From Daucus carota subsp. sativus (taxonomy: Eukaryota; Streptophyta; Magnoliopsida; Apiales; Apiaceae): a stretch of 64,000 bases of DNA. Positions within the stretch are counted from its first letter, which is position 1, and the number at the start of each line of letters is the position of its first letter. The translations under genes and the position numbers were made by a program. The notes beneath the pieces were generated by a model. That model saw only the letters and a program-made list of their open reading frames with translations. It made no database searches and was not told the origin of the DNA. The stretch is from the NCBI RefSeq assembly GCF_001625215.2, contig NC_030384.2, positions 38,846,390 to 38,910,389 on the forward strand. Reading direction: 5' to 3'. Shown piece after piece: positions 47,251 through 58,304 of this stretch.

Positions 47251-50200
47251 ATGGATGTTTGCGCGGCATCCATTGAAGTTTCGCCTTTTAATGGCTACAA
47301 GCTGCTGTTTAAGGCCATCGGGATGATACCAGTATCGCATTATGTCTTGGGATCCTTGTGCATATTGATTGTTTTCCTGTACAATTTCCTGGAGTTCCAT
47401 TTTCTTGAGGATTTTTTGTATGGAGGGAGTCCTGTAAAACTTACTTACCATTCGGGTTCCGAGCTTTATCAGGCTGTTGTCTCCAAATGCAGGCTTCTCC
47501 ACGGAAGGTACAACGCACTTGTATTCATGTCGAAATTAGCTCAGCTTAAGAACAACAAATTATATCATAGGTTTGCTGATTCTTGATTGTGCAGGTACTC
47601 TTCGACACCATGGCTTGCGAGTCCGCACTTGCAAACAGTTCTTTTGGAGTATATTGGAAGCCCTCCTGCTTTCACCTACACCAGGTTCTTCATCTTCTAC
47701 ATTTGGCTTCCATCAATATATCTCTGGACTCTGATATTGTTTTAACATCCATCGTTCTTAATGTTTCGGCTTTGTCTTATTACTAACAACATGTGTTTCA
47801 TATTGCAGAGAAATATTTCATTCATCTGAAGGGGGGACTTTTGCTCTCGATTGGCTAAGGAGTTCAGACTGTAGGCATACACATTAGTTTTGTCTTGCTT
47901 ATTTCGCATTGCTACTCCTATAGGACTGATTTGAGTTATTGAAGAGGTGAATGTGATGTATTGATGCGTGGTTTCTTTTTGTATGCAGTAACAGGAAGTT
48001 CTGAGGATACTAATACTGCAAATTTGAAGAATGATTCGACTCCGATTGTGGTTGTGGTTCCTGGACTAACAAGTGATTCTTCTGCTGCTGTAAGTTCTGC
48101 AACTCATATTAACATGTATAGCTGCTAATGCCTTATGATGTAATGGTCAATCGTCTGTTCTGCAGAAGGATAATATGATGTTGGTTTTTTGGTGAAATGT
48201 GTTGCAGTACGTAAAATCTGTGTCATACAATACAGCCAAGTGTGGAAAGAATGTTGTGGTCTGCAATCACCGAGGAATGGGTGGCGTCCCCTTTACTGTA
48301 AGTGCTTCTCATTTCTTACTTGCAAATTGCAAAGTTTTGTTTGTCAATCATCTGGAGATAAAGAAAAAAGTTAAAACCAATAAGAAGGAAGACATCGATA
48401 TGCTCTGTTTCGCTTGCAGTCTAGTTACTGCTATAACGCTGGAAAGACGAAGGATGTGAGAGACGTCGTGAACTATCTAGTCAACAAATATCCCATGGCT
48501 CCGGTGTTTCTTGTTGGAACTAGCATAGGCGCCAACATTGTGGTATGTTGAGGAATTTACTTGCATTTTTCAGCTTATGCATATATGGTATTTGATAACT
48601 TTCGTAGATCAGCAAGTTCGAAATGTTGATACCTTATTTTTGTCTTCAGGGGAAGTATCTAGGAGAAGAAGGGGCTAATTGTCCGGTTGCTGGCGCTGCT
48701 GTTATATGCGCTCCATGGGACCTTCTGGTTAGTTTCTTCCAGTGTAGCTGCTCATTCATCATATCCCAAATGTACTTCTATTCCAGAGAAGTTGCATCCT
48801 GAGGTTTACTGAATTTCACTTTCACCTTCTCAGATTGGTGCCAGATTCTTAAGACGGAAACTTGTGCAGAGGGTGTACGACAGCGTTCTTTGTATTGGTC
48901 TCAAGGGTTACGCCCGATTGTATGTTTGCATCACCTTGATACATAGTAGATATAACATCTCGGGATTCTCTCTGTTCTGTTAATAATCTCCATATCACTA
49001 AACACTGGTTTCTTGCTGCAGACATGAGTCTCACTTCACTAAACATGCTAACTGGGAAGGCATCATGCAGGTTGACATCTTCCCTGCAACATAGTTCTTA
49101 TACTTTCTCTCCTTCTCTGGTTTCTTCTCATCTTAAGTCCATACTATGATGCTCCTCCCTCTAACTTGTGTCCTTGCTCAATCCCTTTTGCTCTTACAGT
49201 CGCGTATTATCCGTCAATTTGACACGCACGCCACCTGCGCCGTCGACAATATTGAGGTACTAAGCTTCTCTGTCTTTCTTATACATTGACAATATTGATG
49301 TTTGAATAACATTTTCTCTCCTGAAGACCGCGGACACTTACTACAGATGGTCTAGCTGTGCATCTAATGTGAAAGATATATCAATCCCACTACTCTGTAT
49401 AAGTTCTTTGGATGATCCCGTTTGCACAGCAGAGGCCATACCTTGGGACGAATGCAGGTAAAGCAGCTCAACCAAAATTCTATATACATATTATTTCATC
49501 AAAATTCAGTAGCTAATCTCATACCAATTTACCTATCTTCACAGAGCAAATAAAAATGTTGTTCTAGCTACGACGAAACATGGGGGACATCTGGGTTACT
49601 TCGAAGGAGTAACAGCATCCAGCTTGTGGTACTCCCCAATAATTCCCTTATTCTTCCACTCAGCATCTTTTCTTTGTTCCTGCATCTTTAGAACTCAGCA
49701 TTTGGTCATTTACAGTACATTAATGAAACGTTATTAGTGCCACAACTTCATTAGGTTCTCACATCCTGTTTCTTCTCAGGTGGGTGAGGGCTGTTAATGA
49801 ATTCCTCGTCGTTCTCCAGTCTAGTCCTCTTATGCAAAATCCAAAGGTACCCTATTAAGAACTTTATGTTGGTCCTTCAAGTTATAAAATGACTCTAGGA
49901 CCTCGTATAGCTTGAGAAAAAGCCTCACAAATCACTATTCTAAGACAAATGGGACTCAATATCATTTTCTGAAAAAATAACCCCAACCGCCACTTCAAAA
50001 TGCAACTTCGTGTTGCGTTTTAATTTTCTGAGGAAAATACCGATTTGAAGTTGCATTTTCAGCTGAAAACCACAACTTCAAGTTACTTTTTCAACTGAAA
50101 CCAAAACTTAAAGTTGTGTTTTTGTCCGACCATTGTAAACACGACATGAAGTTGCGTTTTGAAGTGGTATTTTGGGTCATTTTTTCCAAAAAAATTCACA

Positions 50201-50560
50201 GAGGTCTATTTCTACTCAACAGTAATATTTGGGGCCAACACCCGTGTAGTTCTGCCTACAACTCTGTTGAAGATGAACTAACCTAACTAAAGTCCTGTAA
50301 AATCACCAAAAACATAATGTTCCCTCATGTTGTAAGAACCAGAATTATGTCATTAAAGTACACTCGATTCGCAGGCACAACAAGAACAATATCCCCCACA
50401 GAAAACCCAAGTAAATCAGGGATCAAATGTAAGTGTCACAAACAGAATGATGGCTATGAATTTGGTACAAGAACCATCAAAAGCGAGAACAACTCAACAT
50501 GGAAAAATGCAAGAACTGGTTTTAGTTTCAGAACAGCTTCAGTTTCCAGGTCAAAATTAG
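47251..50560 (+). CDS. EMB8-like alpha/beta hydrolase, copy B
   Basis: Fourteen exons: 47251-47507, 47595-47684, 47809-47870, 47989-48089, 48208-48297, 48420-48542, 48650-48727, 48834-48919, 49022-49070, 49200-49256, 49327-49457, 49545-49628, 49780-49846, and a less certain last exon 50375-50560, for 486 aa. Exons 2-13 have exactly the lengths of copy A (90, 62, 101, 90, 123, 78, 86, 49, 57, 131, 84, 67), so the pair arose by tandem duplication. The triad is intact: GTSIG Ser235, LDDP 360/361, HGGHLG His390, with RGMGG unaltered. An N-terminal membrane helix is present. The last exon (AQQEQYPPQKTQVNQG start, QFPGQN end) joins in frame through a GCAG acceptor. If it is not used, translation would run into intron 13 and stop at once after VPY. 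Introns are much shorter than in copy A, apart from intron 13. Confidence 0.9.
49972..50187. repeat. Inverted-repeat element in intron 13 of copy B
   Basis: CCGCCACTTCAAAATGCAAC near the left is mirrored by GAAGTTGCGTTTTGAAGTGG near the right. Further AACTTCAAGTT and TTGAAGTTGC blocks lie between, giving a multi-hairpin structure. No target duplication was resolved. Probably a MITE remnant. Confidence 0.55.
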
Positions 50561-51569
50561 ACCCCCCACCAAATCCGAAGCTGCAAGCTGGTCTAGCAGA
50601 TAAGATTTATTGTATTTGAGCTTTCATTTGTAATCCTAATCTTGTTGTTGTTTCTTAGTGCAACTCCAGCTTTATGTTACTTACATGATAAATAAATAAA
50701 CAATACACTTACAAATAACCGAGCCAAGACACAGAAATAGACACCCTTTTCAACATATTGTACAACAGCAAAAAACCAAACAGGCAACATGGAAAGCACG
50801 AATATTCATGCAACTAAACATGTGAACTGACCAAAACCTCGTATTCATGAGATGAAAGAAGGGCCTTGTTTGAAACGCGAGCAGTGTGGCACCACGAGAG
50901 AGATTCAAGAAAATCAGTCCATGGTGCCAGACTGCGTGCGTCTCAACAACCTCTTCATAGTTGTTCAGCCATCTGCAGCGGTGCATCTTTAATTTCTCTG
51001 TATATATTCTGATAAGTATGAGTGTCTTGCTAATATAGTGGGTGTTTGGGTGGGGCTTATAAGCTCCACTTCTAAGTTTTAAATTAAAAATACTTATTCG
51101 TATGTTTGTTTAAAAAGTCGAGAAGCACTTATAAAAAATTAGGAATCCTAGTTTTTGTTTCATGATTTCTACATTTTTCTCTAAACACTTTAATCACATC
51201 TTAACTAACTTCTACTTCACTTTTTTTTTATACTCACCCAAACGACCCCATAATCAGGCAGGTTGGTCTACTAAATACTTTTTCTGCTTCGTAGCAAGAT
51301 CACAAGTGTCCAGGTCTCGCTACTGCTACGTGTGTAGCAATATTTATAATTTTTAATTCACAATTATCGAAATGATAAGTATGACTCGGAATTTATAATA
51401 TGGCGGTGGCCTGTTAACCGCCACAAGAAAATACACCCGACTTGTAAATCGCAAGGGTGCAGATGATGTGAACAGAGCTTTTCTTAACTTATATGCTTTA
51501 AGTTTTTTCTGCAACTTGTAAGTTCCTTTTAACTTGCATGTCAGATTAATCATTTTCTTTCATATCCTA
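50561..51569. other. Downstream of EMB8-like copy B
   Basis: 3' UTR and AT-rich DNA. Contains the hAT-like element at 51038-51250; no gene recognised. Confidence 0.4.
51038..51250. mobile_element. hAT-like MITE (GTGGGTGTTTGGGTGG ends)
   Basis: Ends GTGGGTGTTTGGGTGGGG and ACTCACCCAAACGACCCCA are imperfect inverted repeats. Related in end type to 17744-18035 and 63283-63462. TSD not resolved. Confidence 0.5.
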
Positions 51570-51579
51570 CTCATTTATC

Positions 51580-52138
51580 GGGTTAATTATCAAGTTAGTC
51601 ACTGAAGTGAGTTTAATGTATCAAGTTGGTCACTGAACTCAAAACAGTATCAAGATGGTCACTAAAGTCACCGTAAAATATCAAACAAGTACTTTGAAAT
51701 ATGAGTTCAAGTAGTAAAAATATTATTTATAAAGTTTTACATATTATTTTTAAATGTTACCACAACCAACTAAAAGGTTATGACTTCTAGTATTTAAAAT
51801 AATATATTTATATTTTATCAAGTTTATTTATAATTTATATTTTATTATATAGTTATTGTCTTTGTTTTAATTAAAAATAAATAATAAATAAACTTGATAA
51901 TATTTAAATATATTATCATAAATAAATATTAGAAGTCATAACTTTTTACTTGGTTTTGGTAACACTCAAAAATAATGTGTAGAACTTTATAAATAATATT
52001 TTTACTGCTTGAACTTATATTTCAAGGTACCTGTTTGATATTTATGGCCACTTCAGTGACCATCTTGATACCGTTTTGAGTTCAGTGACCAATTTGATAC
52101 ATTGAGCCCACTTTAGTGACCAACTTGATAATTAACCC
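51580..52138. mobile_element. Fold-back MITE (Mutator-like, 9-bp TSD)
   Basis: About 559 bp, arms of about 250 bp. GGGTTAATTATCAAGTTAGT with GTCACTGAACTCAAAACAGT is mirrored at the right by TTTTGAGTTCAGTGACC and CAACTTGATAATTAACCC. CTCATTTAT occurs at 51570-51578 and 52139-52147, with one extra C at the left border. No coding potential. Confidence 0.8.
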
Positions 52139-52459
52139 CTCATTTATTTATAGGATTTATTATGAGTTGACTTATGATCTCTAAAATTAAATTTGAGAAA
52201 TTGAAAATTTCAATTTTTTATTAGTAATTTATTTATTTTAATTTTTGAAAATTCGATTTTAGAAAATATATATAATTATTTTTAAAAATAATTTATAATT
52301 CGTATAATTTATTATATTATAATACAATCATTATTGCCGGAGTGTTTTTCGTTCAAGAAAATTTATCAACTAGATTCAAAAATACAAAGATGACTGATAA
52401 CAGTTTGAACTTGTGCTCTGTCTTGTTCATATCAGATACCCTAGAACTATCTATCTCCT

Positions 52460-52848
52460 GGGTGGCAATCGTTTCGTTTCGTATACTTTTATTTCGTGTA
52501 TTTTTCTTTAAATTTTATTAAATGTGAATGATATATTTATACTTGTATACAATTCTCTATAAATTTGTTAATGTATCTACAATATATATCCACACATACA
52601 TATAAATATATACTTTTTACACAATTATATATTTAATATATCATAACATATATATAATAAATATTATGTACAAATATTTCATGTACTTTCGTGTATTTCG
52701 TGTACCCCAAATGAAAACCCATATCCGACACGAAATTTATCGCGTAATTTCGTGTTCGTGTACTTTCGTGTATCGAAAATCAAAACTCATACCTATTTTT
52801 TTCGTGTTGTTTCGTTTCGTGTTAGCGTGTTACGTGTCAAATTGCCGG
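52460..52848. mobile_element. Decayed hAT-like MITE with TTCGTGTA repeats
   Basis: TGGGTGGCAATCGTTTCG at the left and GTGTCAAATTGCC at the right are imperfect inverted ends. Subterminal zones carry repeated TTTCGTGTA/TTCGTGT motifs around an AT-rich centre, the same layout as the four better-preserved hAT MITEs here. Confidence 0.5.
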
Positions 52849-53214
52849 ACCAACTCCTACTAAGTGTATCAGAAGACGACGAAGTATGTTTACCAAATTT
52901 CCCCAGCTGCTAGACGCTAGCCTCCATACGGATGATGTTGCTGTTGGTTGATCATGTGTTGCTAGTCTTGCAACTTACAGAGTTACAGTCATCTGGTTTT
53001 TAAACAAAGTCCGTAATTTTAGCATAATTACAAGCCAAATACTAGCAGTAGTATTTGAGCATTGAAACATAAGTAATTTAGTACAAAAAATTCATAATTT
53101 GTCTAATTTGGTTCGCACATTGAAGAGAAATAAGTAGATTTTTTTCATTAGATTATGGTAGGAGGTCAATGTATCTGATTTGTATTACTTATTAGGCCTT
53201 TGTGATAATCTTAA

Positions 53215-53482
53215 GATAATGTATAAATAATAAATAAATTTGATAAAATTAAAATATATTATTATAAATATTAGAATTCATAACATTGTATAACATTGTA
53301 CTTAGTTGTTGTGATAAAATTTAAGAATAATGTGTAAATCTCTGTAAATAATATTTTACTGCTTCAACTCATATTTAAAGATACGTATACTTAAGTGATC
53401 AATTTGATACGATTTTGAGTCAAGTTCAGTGACCAATTTGATATATCGAATCCACTCTGATGACTCACTTGATTATTAACCT
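53215..53482. mobile_element. Truncated sibling of the 51580-52138 fold-back MITE
   Basis: Corresponds to about 51880-52138: shares AATAATGTGTA, AATAATATTTTACTGCTT, GTGACCAATTTGATA and TTGATTATTAACC. The left arm is missing. Confidence 0.7.
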
Positions 53483-54364
53483 TTTCATGTATGTACTTGC
53501 TTGAGCTCTTTCTGATTCAACAGAAGCAAAGCAGACACATTACTATCATCTTAACTCAGGGGCTGAACCCCGGGGCGAAGAGGGCTGGAGCTCCGGCTAG
53601 GAAAAAAAATACTAGTAAAAGTTTTTTTTTTCTGCTCTGGATGTTCTCTAAAAGTGATAAATCTCTGAGTAAATTTCAAAAATCTTTGTATTAATTGATA
53701 TTTTTCTTTCAATCAAATGTTGTTAAATATTTGAGTTGCGGGTGAGTTGGTCTCCTGGTTTGGCCGCTGTCTTGAATGCATCCCAGATGACATTGAAAAA
53801 AATATGGTCAAACTATATTGTTATCGTTCTTTTTTTATCTAATTTTTAACTCAGAAATATTATTAAAACATGCTCGTGACTCACGTCGGCTATAATGCTA
53901 GTGAGAATTTATGCTACTACATGTAATTTTTTTCCTCCGGTGATTATCTCAACTAATTTTAATGCATTTCAAATCAATATTAATAAGGATAATTTACAAA
54001 AATATTTAAGTTTACAATTTCTTTTAAAAAATATGGTCAACATTGTATACAAAGTCGTAACGTTCTTACATTTTTTACGGATTACAATTATTACAAGGGA
54101 GGTTGCATTTTAAACGTATTGTTGATATACTTTTTTCCAGCTTGAGTATCTTTAAAAAATGCTTATTAATAATTGCAGCGATTGTTGTTTATAAATATTA
54201 AATTATCTTTCGATTCGGAATTGCTATTATCATGTTATATGTTGGTGTGTGAGTTGTAATAATCGATATTCGATAGAATTTATAAGTTGCGAAATCTACG
54301 ATGACAGATTATATACTTATATATAATAAGCGTAAGGGAGATAATTTGGTCGCATGGTCACGTG

Positions 54365-55251
54365 TAGGGATGGCAATCGGGTCGGTCGAAACGGGTTTGG
54401 CAAAAACCAAACCCGAACCCGATTTTTTTTGCCAAACCCGAACCCGAACCCGGAAAAACCCGAATCACCAAATCCGAACCCGAACCCATCGGGTTTATTC
54501 GGGTTCGGTTCGGGTTCGGGTTTGTGGATTTTTACCAAATTACACCTTGATTTTTACAAATTCAGGTGAGACATCTGATTCGGGTCAAAGGGCTCGTGGG
54601 TCTGACGATGTTGAAATTATTATGATTGAATTAGAGGTCAGATAGGACAATGGATCATTCTTCTAAGCATGAAATTGTTGATGAAGTAAGGCCATTGAAA
54701 AGCAACACCAGCTCAAAACAACCGGAATGGAGGAATTTAATGATAAGAATTACCGGAGAGTTGAAAAGGGGTTGCATATTAGAATGAGATGGCTAGTCGT
54801 CTTTGATGATTTGAAACCACATGTATCCGTGTTGCTAATCTCATTCAAAATCTTGGCATATAGTATACTTATTTCGAACCCTACTGGTGAAAATATGTTT
54901 AATAATAATAGTTTAGTAATGTTAGACTTTAATGCAATAGTTTGTACTAGTATTAGTAATATAATATGTTATATGTTACACAATATTACTTTAAATTACG
55001 GGACAATACATGTATATATAAAAATATTATTTTTATATTCCAACGGGTTTCGGTTCGGGTTCGGGTCGGAACAAAACGGGTTTCGGGTTTTCGGGTCGGG
55101 TTCGAAACGGTATGGCATAAACCCGAACCCGACCCGAAAATAGTTCGGGTTTAAAAATCAAACCCAAACCCGAAATATTCGGGTTCGGTAAGACCCAATC
55201 GGGTCGGTACGGATCGGGTATCCATCGGTTCGGTACAAATTGCCATCCCTA
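54365..55251. mobile_element. hAT MITE, family B (copy 1)
   Basis: 887 bp. TIRs TAGGGATGGCAATCGGGTC and TTGCCATCCCTA; perfect 8-bp duplication GTCACGTG at 54357-54364 and 55252-55259. Both subterminal zones carry dense AAACCCGAACCC/GGGTTCGGGTT arrays in both orientations, able to fold into hairpins, around an AT-rich centre. Open frames here (RTRTRK or FGFGFG translations) are artefacts of the repeats. Confidence 0.93.
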
Positions 55252-55923
55252 GTCACGTGGTCCAAAAACTTATCATCCGTTGGATCGTATATTGAACAAA
55301 TAAGCACTGTTAGATTATAACAAAATTAACTTCTAATTCTATAAGGCAACTGATATCTAATTGCATGTTTATAATTTCTTTTCTGAATCCAAAACAAATT
55401 CTGTCTTTCACATGTTAATGATTTTTTTTAATCCAAAATAAATATTTCCTACCAGCTTTAATTGTGGAATCGTATAAATTGCAGCATCACAAATTTATTT
55501 TTATCTAATCATATTATAATAATTCTAATATAAAATACATTTATAAATATAATCTAATGGAAGTTGACGTCACATATTCTACTCAATATATATATTAAAA
55601 TTTGATAGAAAAAATTTAATACTTTGACATGATACATAAGAAAAAAGGAATGGCTTGATTACAATTGTTTATTTGAAGACATTAATGACTGTGACGGTGT
55701 ATTTTATACTTTATCGCCACTGTCGAATGATCCAACATGCGTGATCATTTTTTTTAACAGAAACATGTCTGAAAAGTAGAACCTATATATTTTTAACAAA
55801 TCATAATTTTAAATTTTATTTAATTAAAAATTTTAATTTATTATTCATTATTAAATTCTTTCACACCATTTAAATATATTTAAAAAGTTTATAAATAACA
55901 AAAAAGCTCCCGTGCCTTGCACG

Positions 55924-56604
55924 TAGGGATGGGCATCAGGTCACTTCGGGTCGGGGATCGCTATAACCGGCCCCGATCCCCGAATCCTAACCCAATCCCC
56001 ATCCCCGGCCCGACCCCATCGGGGATTATTTTTCGATCCCCATCCCCGACCCGATCGGGATTCGGGGATACCCGCGGGGATTCGGGGATTTTTAATTTAA
56101 ATCAAAATTTCTAATTAAATACTTAAATTCATAATCATGATTAGTTTTTAATATGTCTTACCTCATTATTTTAATTTATCTTCAATGATTTAATTATGAC
56201 CTTTTTAATTTTAAGACTTATTTTAATAAAATTAAATATTAACATTTATTTCAATAAATTTGATTATATTAAATATATAATTATAATATATATAATATAT
56301 AAACAAGTGATGACTAAAGTTGCACCTAAAGAGGTATATAAACATATTAATAAATAATTATAATATATATATATATATGTATATCATATAATATAATATA
56401 ATATAATAATCGGGCCGACAATCGGGGAAAATCGGGTCGGGGATCGGGGATCGGGCTGGGGGAATGTGAAAAACCGTACCCGACCCGATCACCGATATTT
56501 TTTTAAAGTCGTCCCCGTTCCCCGGCTTGTACCCGAAAAAATCCCCGAATCCCCGCATCATTCGGTGCGGGGATCGGGCGGGTCGGGATTAATGCCCATC
56601 TCTA
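55924..56604. mobile_element. hAT MITE, family B-like (copy 2)
   Basis: 681 bp. TIRs TAGGGATGGGCATCAGGTC and ATGCCCATCTCTA; perfect 8-bp duplication CTTGCACG at 55916-55923 and 56605-56612. Subterminal arrays of GGGGATCGGG/CCCCGATCCCC type. Inserted in the Helitron terminal hairpin. Confidence 0.93.
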
Positions 56605-56666
56605 CTTGCACGGGCTATAAGCTAGTATGATTAATTACACTATAACTAATTTTTAAATGTCTATTT

Positions 56667-56830
56667 AAAACCTATAAGGGGTCGTTTGGTTCAAATAGTG
56701 GTAGTGAGGAATCGGGTTAAGTTGGTATGGGGTTGAGGTATCATTTCTAAAACCTATAAGGGGTCGTTTGGTTCAAATAGTGGTAGTGAGGAATCGGGTT
56801 AAGTTGGTATGGGGTTGAGGTATCATTTCT
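56667..56830. repeat. 82-bp perfect tandem duplication
   Basis: The unit starting AAAACCTATAAGGGGTCGTT occurs at 56667-56748 and 56749-56830 with no visible mismatch. It spans 10 bp of flank plus the left end of the hAT-like element at 56677. Confidence 0.95.
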
Positions 56831-57197
56831 GATATCATGTGTTTGGTTGAGTGCTGGAATGTATATGTTTGATTTAAAATATTTTTACATTATTAATTTT
56901 AATAATTTTATAATATTAAGTTTATTATCAATTTAATATATTTTTAGTTCAATGAATTATATTTGTATTAAATTTCACATTAAATTGTTAAAATCGAAAT
57001 GAAAATAGTGTAAACAAAGTTCATTCCTCATACCGCTCCCTCATACCCAACTCCCCTCTTGGGTATGAGAAACCTATACCTTGGGGGTTTGAGGAATGAG
57101 TTTGAAATTATTTTTTTCCCAACCAAACACAGGGTATGGGGTTGGAATGATCTAAACCCATTCCTTATCTCAGAATTGCTCGAAACAAACAACCCCT
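56677..57197. mobile_element. hAT-like MITE with duplicated left end
   Basis: Ends AGGGGTCGTTTGGTTC and GAAACAAACAACCCCT are inverted repeats. Inner GGTATGGGGTTG/CAACTCCCCTCTTGGGTATG blocks are partly mirrored. No clean 8-bp TSD. The left terminus is tandemly duplicated. Confidence 0.65.
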
Positions 57198-57306
57198 AAA
57201 AGGTTTGATATTTGTTTTCCTACCATAATTCATAGTAGATCTATTTGGTAAAAAAACTCAATTTTTCATCTCATCACAAAATAATAAAATAAATCATTTG
57301 ATAATA

Positions 57307-57560
57307 CTCCCTCCCTCCTAATTTATCTGTCTTGTTTGACTTTTTGTAGTCAAATTGATCACACTTTGGCCAATAATTAATAATTATTTTTATATAATTT
57401 TAAAAATCGAAAACAATACATTTTAAAGTAGAATAAACATAGATTCTAGTAATATGTTTTTTTATAACTTTTTAAAATTGTTTAATATATGTAAATTACG
57501 GTCAAAATCTGATCAATTTGATCACAAAAAATCAGACTAGACAAACAATTACAAAGGGAG
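57307..57560. mobile_element. Stowaway-type MITE
   Basis: 254 bp from CTCCCTCCCTCCTAATTTAT to CAATTACAAAGGGAG, TA on both sides. The inner TTTGACTTTTTGTAGTCAAA motif is common in this group. Confidence 0.72.
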
Positions 57561-57581
57561 TAATATAATTACGGGTGTATT

Positions 57582-58296
57582 TAGGGCTGTAAATGAGTTG
57601 ATCCGCTCGGTGTTCGGTTCGGAAAAAGCTCGGTTCGTGCTCGGTTCGATGCATAAACGAGTCGATCTTGAGCACAATTTTAAGGTTCGTTTTATAAACG
57701 AGTTGAACTTGAGCGCAGCAGAGTTCGACTCGATAGTTCGCGAACAAGTTCGAATTATGAGTTCGTGAACATGGTTTGTGAACTTGGCTCGTGTGCGTAG
57801 TTCGTGAACTCGGCCCGTGAACATGGTTTGTGAACTTGGCTCGTTAGCGTGCCTCATGAACATGTCTCGCGAGCGTAGTTATTATGAATTTATGATTCCT
57901 TAGAGCATAAATCAAAATATTGTTAGAATTTAAATTTATATTTTTAATTAAATTAAATAACAAACAAGCTCGTAAATAAATTTATGAGCATAAGCTAGCT
58001 CGTTAGCAAAGTTTATTAAACAAGCCTCGTGAACAAAATTAATGAGGGGTTGGTGAACAAAAATTCGTGAGACATGTTCGTGAGTGTAAGTTAATAAGCG
58101 GTTCGTGAACAAAAGCTCGTGAGACATGTTCGTGAGCAGTTCGTTAGTCGTTTGTGAACTGAGTTATTCCTTAATGAGTCGATCCTCAAACAATATTTTT
58201 GGCTCGATCTAAGCTCGAGCTCGAGTTAACTAATTTTTTAACAAACGATACACGAGCACTCTAGAGTTCGGCTCGGATCGGCTCATTTACACCGTA
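57582..58296. mobile_element. hAT MITE, family A (copy 2)
   Basis: 715 bp. TIRs TAGGGCTGTAAATGAG and CTCATTTACACCGTA, identical to copy 1; 8-bp duplication GGTGTATT at 57574-57581 and 58297-58304. The interior aligns with 31114-31796 throughout (TTCGTGAAC arrays, AT-rich centre with CAAACAAGCTCGTAAATAAA). It ends about 120 bp before the putative NRPB4 leader donor site. Confidence 0.93.
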
Positions 58297-58304
58297 GGTG
58301 TATT

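Larger units (their letters stand above)
52148..54293. other. Gene-free stretch with decayed repeats
   Basis: Contains a decayed hAT-like element at 52460-52848 and a truncated fold-back sibling at 53215-53482. No exon recognised. Confidence 0.4.
54294..56625 (+). mobile_element. Non-autonomous Helitron carrying two nested hAT MITEs
   Basis: The 3' end is clear: CCCGTGC, then the hAT insert, then GCACGGGCTATAAG and CTAG (56622-56625) followed by T. Without the insert the terminal hairpin is a 7-bp stem with a 3-nt loop. The 5' end is uncertain; TCTACGATGACAGATTATAT at 54294 is a candidate. Subtracting both inserts leaves about 750 bp, with no Rep/helicase frame. The 3' end belongs to the same family as 34647-34674. 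Confidence 0.6.

Noticed and set aside
54301..55154. Open frames translating to RTRTRK, FGFGFG or PNPNP repeats, and the 138-aa frame at 54727-55143
   Set aside because: They arise from the GGGTTCGGGTT arrays and AT-rich centre of the hAT MITE; not protein-like.
55917..56561. Proline/arginine-rich frames around the GGGGATCGGG arrays
   Set aside because: By-products of the subterminal repeats of a hAT MITE.
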